A stretch of 64,000 nt of DNA from the NCBI GenBank assembly GCA_024305745.1, contig JAHRBS010000003.1:62001-126000 (forward strand), written 5' to 3'. Shown here in pieces: positions 58,880-64,000 of this stretch. Source of the DNA: Polyporus tsugae (lineage: Eukaryota > Basidiomycota > Agaricomycetes > Polyporales > Polyporaceae). The number at the start of each line of letters is the position of its first letter. Position 1 is the stretch's first letter. The translations under genes were made by a program, and so were the position numbers. A model generated the notes under the pieces. That model saw only the letters and a program-made list of their open reading frames with translations. It made no database searches and was not told the origin of the DNA.

Positions 58880-59509
58880 TAAGTTCCGCAGGACTCGATC
58901 CTGCGTTTGGCGACTCCCGGCCCATTCGTGTGCGCGTCCGGACTTCGACATGTTTGTTTACTTGCTGTGCTCTCTTGATGTCGTCTGCTATCCTGGTTAC
59001 TTTGTGTTGCTTTTGCTTTTGCTCTGAATTTTGTCATGGATATCGGCCCTCGCTAGAATGTTTTAGTACAAGCACGTACAGTACACTTACTCCGGTGGCT
59101 GTGTTATACCGCAAGTCCATTTTGTGCCACTACTACCACCTCGACACACCGAAGGTTCCAAAAACATAAACAGGTTGCTGCAGTATCTTTCTCTATCTCG
59201 TTACCTAGTGTCGACGGCCCGGCGGTCGGTTGCTGCAGGATGATCAAGGTTCCCCTCCTCGGGCAAACGCCAGCATCTTCTCCCTCTTGCTTCTTCCTTT
59301 CCCTTCACCGTGACTGTGTGTAGAGAGGCTCGACTCTGTACCGCAGTAAGTCACCGTATAAAACACCATAAGGCTGAGAGCAGACCTGGGGTTTTGAAGC
59401 ACCTTCATTAGGCCATCATTGCCAACCGGCGTCGACTTCTTGCCTTCATCTTCCCACGGTTCGTTCTCCCCCCTCGACTACCATACCCTCCCATCCGGCT
59501 ACTTTACAC
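58880..59509. other. Intergenic between the two kinases
   Basis: No gene is seen. It holds the terminator of copy 1 and the promoter of copy 2. Confidence 0.6.
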
Positions 59510-61698
<2,189 letters not shown>

Positions 61699-61998
61699 GA
61701 AGGCATGTGTCGGCACCCACGAAATTATGAGTCTATCTTATTCCCCGCACAAACGCCATGGACTCTACGCGCACGCGTGTTCAAGCTCTCATGATGTTGC
61801 TTCAGTTCTCGGCTGCATTCCTTGCACGATCATTACCTATGATGCTGTCCTTCATGACGAGTCAACATTTAAGGCTGTACCGTATCTCGAGTGTCGTCTC
61901 AATCCGTGCGTCGGAAGGTCAGACATGCGGTACTATACGTGGTACGACGTATATGTTTCGGTCCAGCTTTTACGGCCAGCCATTTTCCAGCGGCACTC

Positions 61999-62160
61999 GA
62001 CACGTCAATGCTTCCTGACCTTCCTCCTCCCACATCATTCTCAGGTACTCCCGGGCCCTGATAGATCGGAAGATGCTTGGACGGAGAGGCCAGGAGTCGG
62101 AATTCGAAGGCCAGGAAGGGTAAGAGGAGCGCGGTCGGCCACCGTGGAACCCGGAGATCG
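61999..62160 (-). pseudogene. MYND gene 3'-end relic, inverted
   Basis: On the minus strand ctatcagggcccgggagtac and the following gatgtgggaggaggaagg align with the DNA coding SISPEYLRTMWEEEG in the MYND gene at 30919, and gaccgcgctcctctta upstream aligns with its SDRAPLT region. Frames are broken and no finger remains. It lies 9 kb from the nearest MYND gene. Confidence 0.78.
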
Positions 62161-62688
62161 GCGTGCAATGTTCAGGTTGTCACGGCGGCCACGGCCTTCT
62201 TCAAGTTGCTGTCGTCCATAATACCGACATCGCGAGCCTCGTTACAATCATACTCCCTTGACAAATTTCATTCGCCCTTCATGTAGACCAAACATTCGAG
62301 CCATCCCCCACTGGCATCATATCCAACCGGATCCTACAGCCACGTAGACCCTTCGCGCTTCCTAAAAAAGACGCCACCGTCCGGTGTGGGTAGTACAACG
62401 CTACCAAGGTAGCGGCTCAGGCCTCAGGGAGTGCGAGCGGTCCCCGCCGAGCTTCAAGTCGTACGTAGTTGACGATGATGTGTGCGAGGATCGCTTGGCA
62501 CCTTATTCGATCGCGCGGAACATCTTAGTGCTGGTGACAAGGCCAGGGTTGCTTGCAGCCACTGGTGCGACGAACGAAAGCCTCATCAAAGAGGTGATCA
62601 AACTCAGAGAAGAATGTGTCAGTGTTGAAGAATTCAGCTTACAGCTTTGAACTTCCGACGATACAAAAAGAAGCATCCCAATGGGCGA
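62161..62688. other. Intergenic, no supportable gene
   Basis: A plus-strand frame at 62384-62650 (88 aa) has no motif and ends just before the tRNA. Confidence 0.5.
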
Positions 62689-62762
62689 TGGCCAACGCCG
62701 GGATCGAACCGACGACCTTGGCGTTATTAGCACCACGCTCTAACCAACTGAGCTAGTCGGCC
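62689..62762 (-). tRNA. tRNA-Ile (anticodon AAU), no intron
   Basis: Read on the minus strand the 74-nt cloverleaf is complete: acceptor GGCCGAC/GTTGGCC with A as discriminator, D-arm GCTC/GAGC, anticodon stem TGGTG/CGCCA with loop CTAATAA (AAT), and T-arm GTCGG/CCGGC with TTCGATC. B-box GGTTCGATCCC is intact. AAU is read as inosine-AU by eukaryotes for Ile. It is only about 120 bp before the POLD4 start. Confidence 0.97.
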
Positions 62763-62881
62763 ATGGCGTGAAAGATAAAGATTTACATATAAATTGTGCT
62801 TATGTGGATGTTCCGAATCAAGTTGCGGCTTGCCGCTTCGAGGGATTCGCTCAGTCTGCCTATGTACTACCACTATCATCT

Positions 62882-63659
62882 ATGGCTCCTGCTAAAACTT
62901 CTGGGACCATGAAACAATCCACCTTGTCGTTTGCCTCAAAGCGAGCAACACCTGGGGGCACCAGCAAGACTGCGAAAGGAACTCGAAAGCTACCCGCCCG
63001 GGCCTCGTCAAGCCCTTCCTCCGCCGAGGCCATCGTCATCTCGGATAGCGACAGAGACAGCTCCCTCGACGAAGTGCGGGTTGCGCCCGTTCCGAAGAAG
63101 CGGCGTCTCGACTCCCAGGGAAAGAAGCAGGTGCCTTCGAAGGATGAGGAGACCGTCGTTGCTGAGCCGGAGATGGAGAGGGAGCCTCTGAAGCTGTCCG
63201 ACAACCGGTGGAGGAAGCTCTACGGTGCTGCGCGGGAGAAGATGGACCACTTGGAACCTGGTGAGTTCCGACCTCCTTCGCGGCGAGCGCACCTAAGCTG
63301 ACCGTCTGGGAACCTAGTACATGCGAATGGACAGTCTATGGTCCATCACATCCTTCGGGTCTTCGACCTGTGAGTGCATCTTGCATATATGCTCGACCTC
63401 AGGTGTTCTGAGGCCCCTCCTTTAGTTCCTACGAGTACGGACCCTGTGTTGGCGTGTCCCGCCTGGACCGTTGGGACCGAGCTCACGCACTTGGCTTGAA
63501 TCCCCCTCCTGAGGTGAGCCCTCTTCCTCGCATCGTCATCCCACCCGGTTCCCTGTATGTTGACCTCTGATGCCGCTCTAGGTCAAGGAGATCCTGCTGA
63601 CCAAGGAAGGCTACACGGACGACCAGTTCTCGCAGTCTGTCTTCTACGGTGAAGTCTAG
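62882..63659 (+). CDS. POLD4: DNA polymerase delta subunit 4 (POLD4/Cdm1)
   Basis: Exons 62882-63260, 63318-63369, 63426-63513 and 63582-63659 give 198 aa. The N-terminus has a PCNA-binding PIP-box (KQSTLSFA), then a long Ser/Arg/Lys-rich disordered part with an acid/basic patch (PKKRRL). The C-terminus carries the family block YEYGPCVGVSRLDRWDRAHALGLNPP, which in human p12 and fission yeast Cdm1 contacts the catalytic subunit. The upstream in-frame Met at 62768 would abut the tRNA, so the Met just before the PIP box is preferred. It acts in nuclear replication and is non-essential in fission yeast. Confidence 0.94.
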
Positions 63660-64000
63660 CGACGCACGCTCCTCGATCTCCACCCCTGCTCCCATCCTAT
63701 GTGTCATTATGGTCATTCCGTGTGCTGAAATGTTGCTGTAATGTATCTCGTGTACTACTAGAGATCTTTCGACCTTACTCGCCTCTCTTAGTATCTCCCA
63801 GGCTCCGAGGTCGTAACCTCGCCAGTACCTCTGCTCGATTTCGGACCGCGGTGCCGCTTCGCTAGCCTCCACCTCCCTTGGTGGACGAGTAATGGAAGGA
63901 TTTGGAAGTGTGGATGTTAGTATTCCTTTACAAATATACCAGGAAGAGCAAACATCCGAAACTCGGCGCAGCACTAAACGATCAGGACGATAGGGTAAGG
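63660..64000. other. Window end, no supportable gene
   Basis: It contains the 3' flank of POLD4. A minus-strand frame covering 63483-63974 overlaps POLD4 exons and has no recognisable motif; a gene beyond the right edge cannot be excluded. Confidence 0.5.

Noticed and set aside
62768..62881. Upstream in-frame extension of POLD4
   Set aside because: It would start 6 bp from the tRNA gene and place the PIP box deep inside; the Met at 62882 fits the family better.

Overview
The window is nuclear DNA of a filamentous basidiomycete, most likely an Agaricomycete. Nearly every gene is split by many short GT-AG introns of about 50-100 nt. The housekeeping genes are fungal (DNM1-type dynamin, HSP78, SYS1, POLD4/Cdm1, an Ile tRNA). 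The accessory genes (P450s, MYND-finger proteins, secreted CAP proteins, BCS1-like AAA ATPases, FHA kinases) are families that expand in mushrooms. Gene models were built by hand; for all recognised multi-exon genes the exon lengths add up to an open frame.

Layout. 0-5 kb: the left edge holds a 283-bp near-identical copy of the promoter and start of the dipeptidyl aminopeptidase gene found 9 kb further on, then mostly non-coding DNA with one small unknown gene. 5-13 kb: a dipeptidyl aminopeptidase (-) that lacks its catalytic end, and a divergent DNM1-type dynamin (+) from a shared 215-bp promoter. 13.8-18.1 kb: a 22-exon BCS1-like AAA ATPase (-) with several microexons. 18.1-22.2 kb: no supportable gene. 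22.2-23.0 kb: SYS1 (-).

23-53 kb is an accessory block of repeated gene families: two intact P450 paralogues (24.2 and 46.9 kb) and two P450 relics (23.2 and 33.3 kb); one MYND-finger protein that is an in-frame fusion of two units (26.7-30.0 kb), one single-unit paralogue (30.9-32.9 kb), two smaller MYND genes (50.3 and 51.8 kb), a full-length MYND pseudogene (41.3-42.5 kb) and scattered MYND 3'-end relics; and three CAP genes (two intact, one dead). HSP78 and an unknown conserved-looking gene sit inside this block. Shared flanking sequence shows that whole segments (promoters and 3' flanks included) were copied, some in inverted orientation.

53-64 kb: an intronless FAD monooxygenase (-), a tandem pair of FHA-domain protein kinases of Chk2/Cds1 type with identical exon structure, the second with a degenerate FHA site, another MYND tail relic, tRNA-Ile(AAU) and POLD4.

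How the genes may work together: DNM1, HSP78 and the BCS1-like protein all belong to mitochondrial maintenance, but nothing shows co-regulation. The P450/MYND/CAP block looks like a rapidly evolving birth-and-death region rather than a classical biosynthetic cluster: there is no backbone synthase, transporter or pathway regulator in it.
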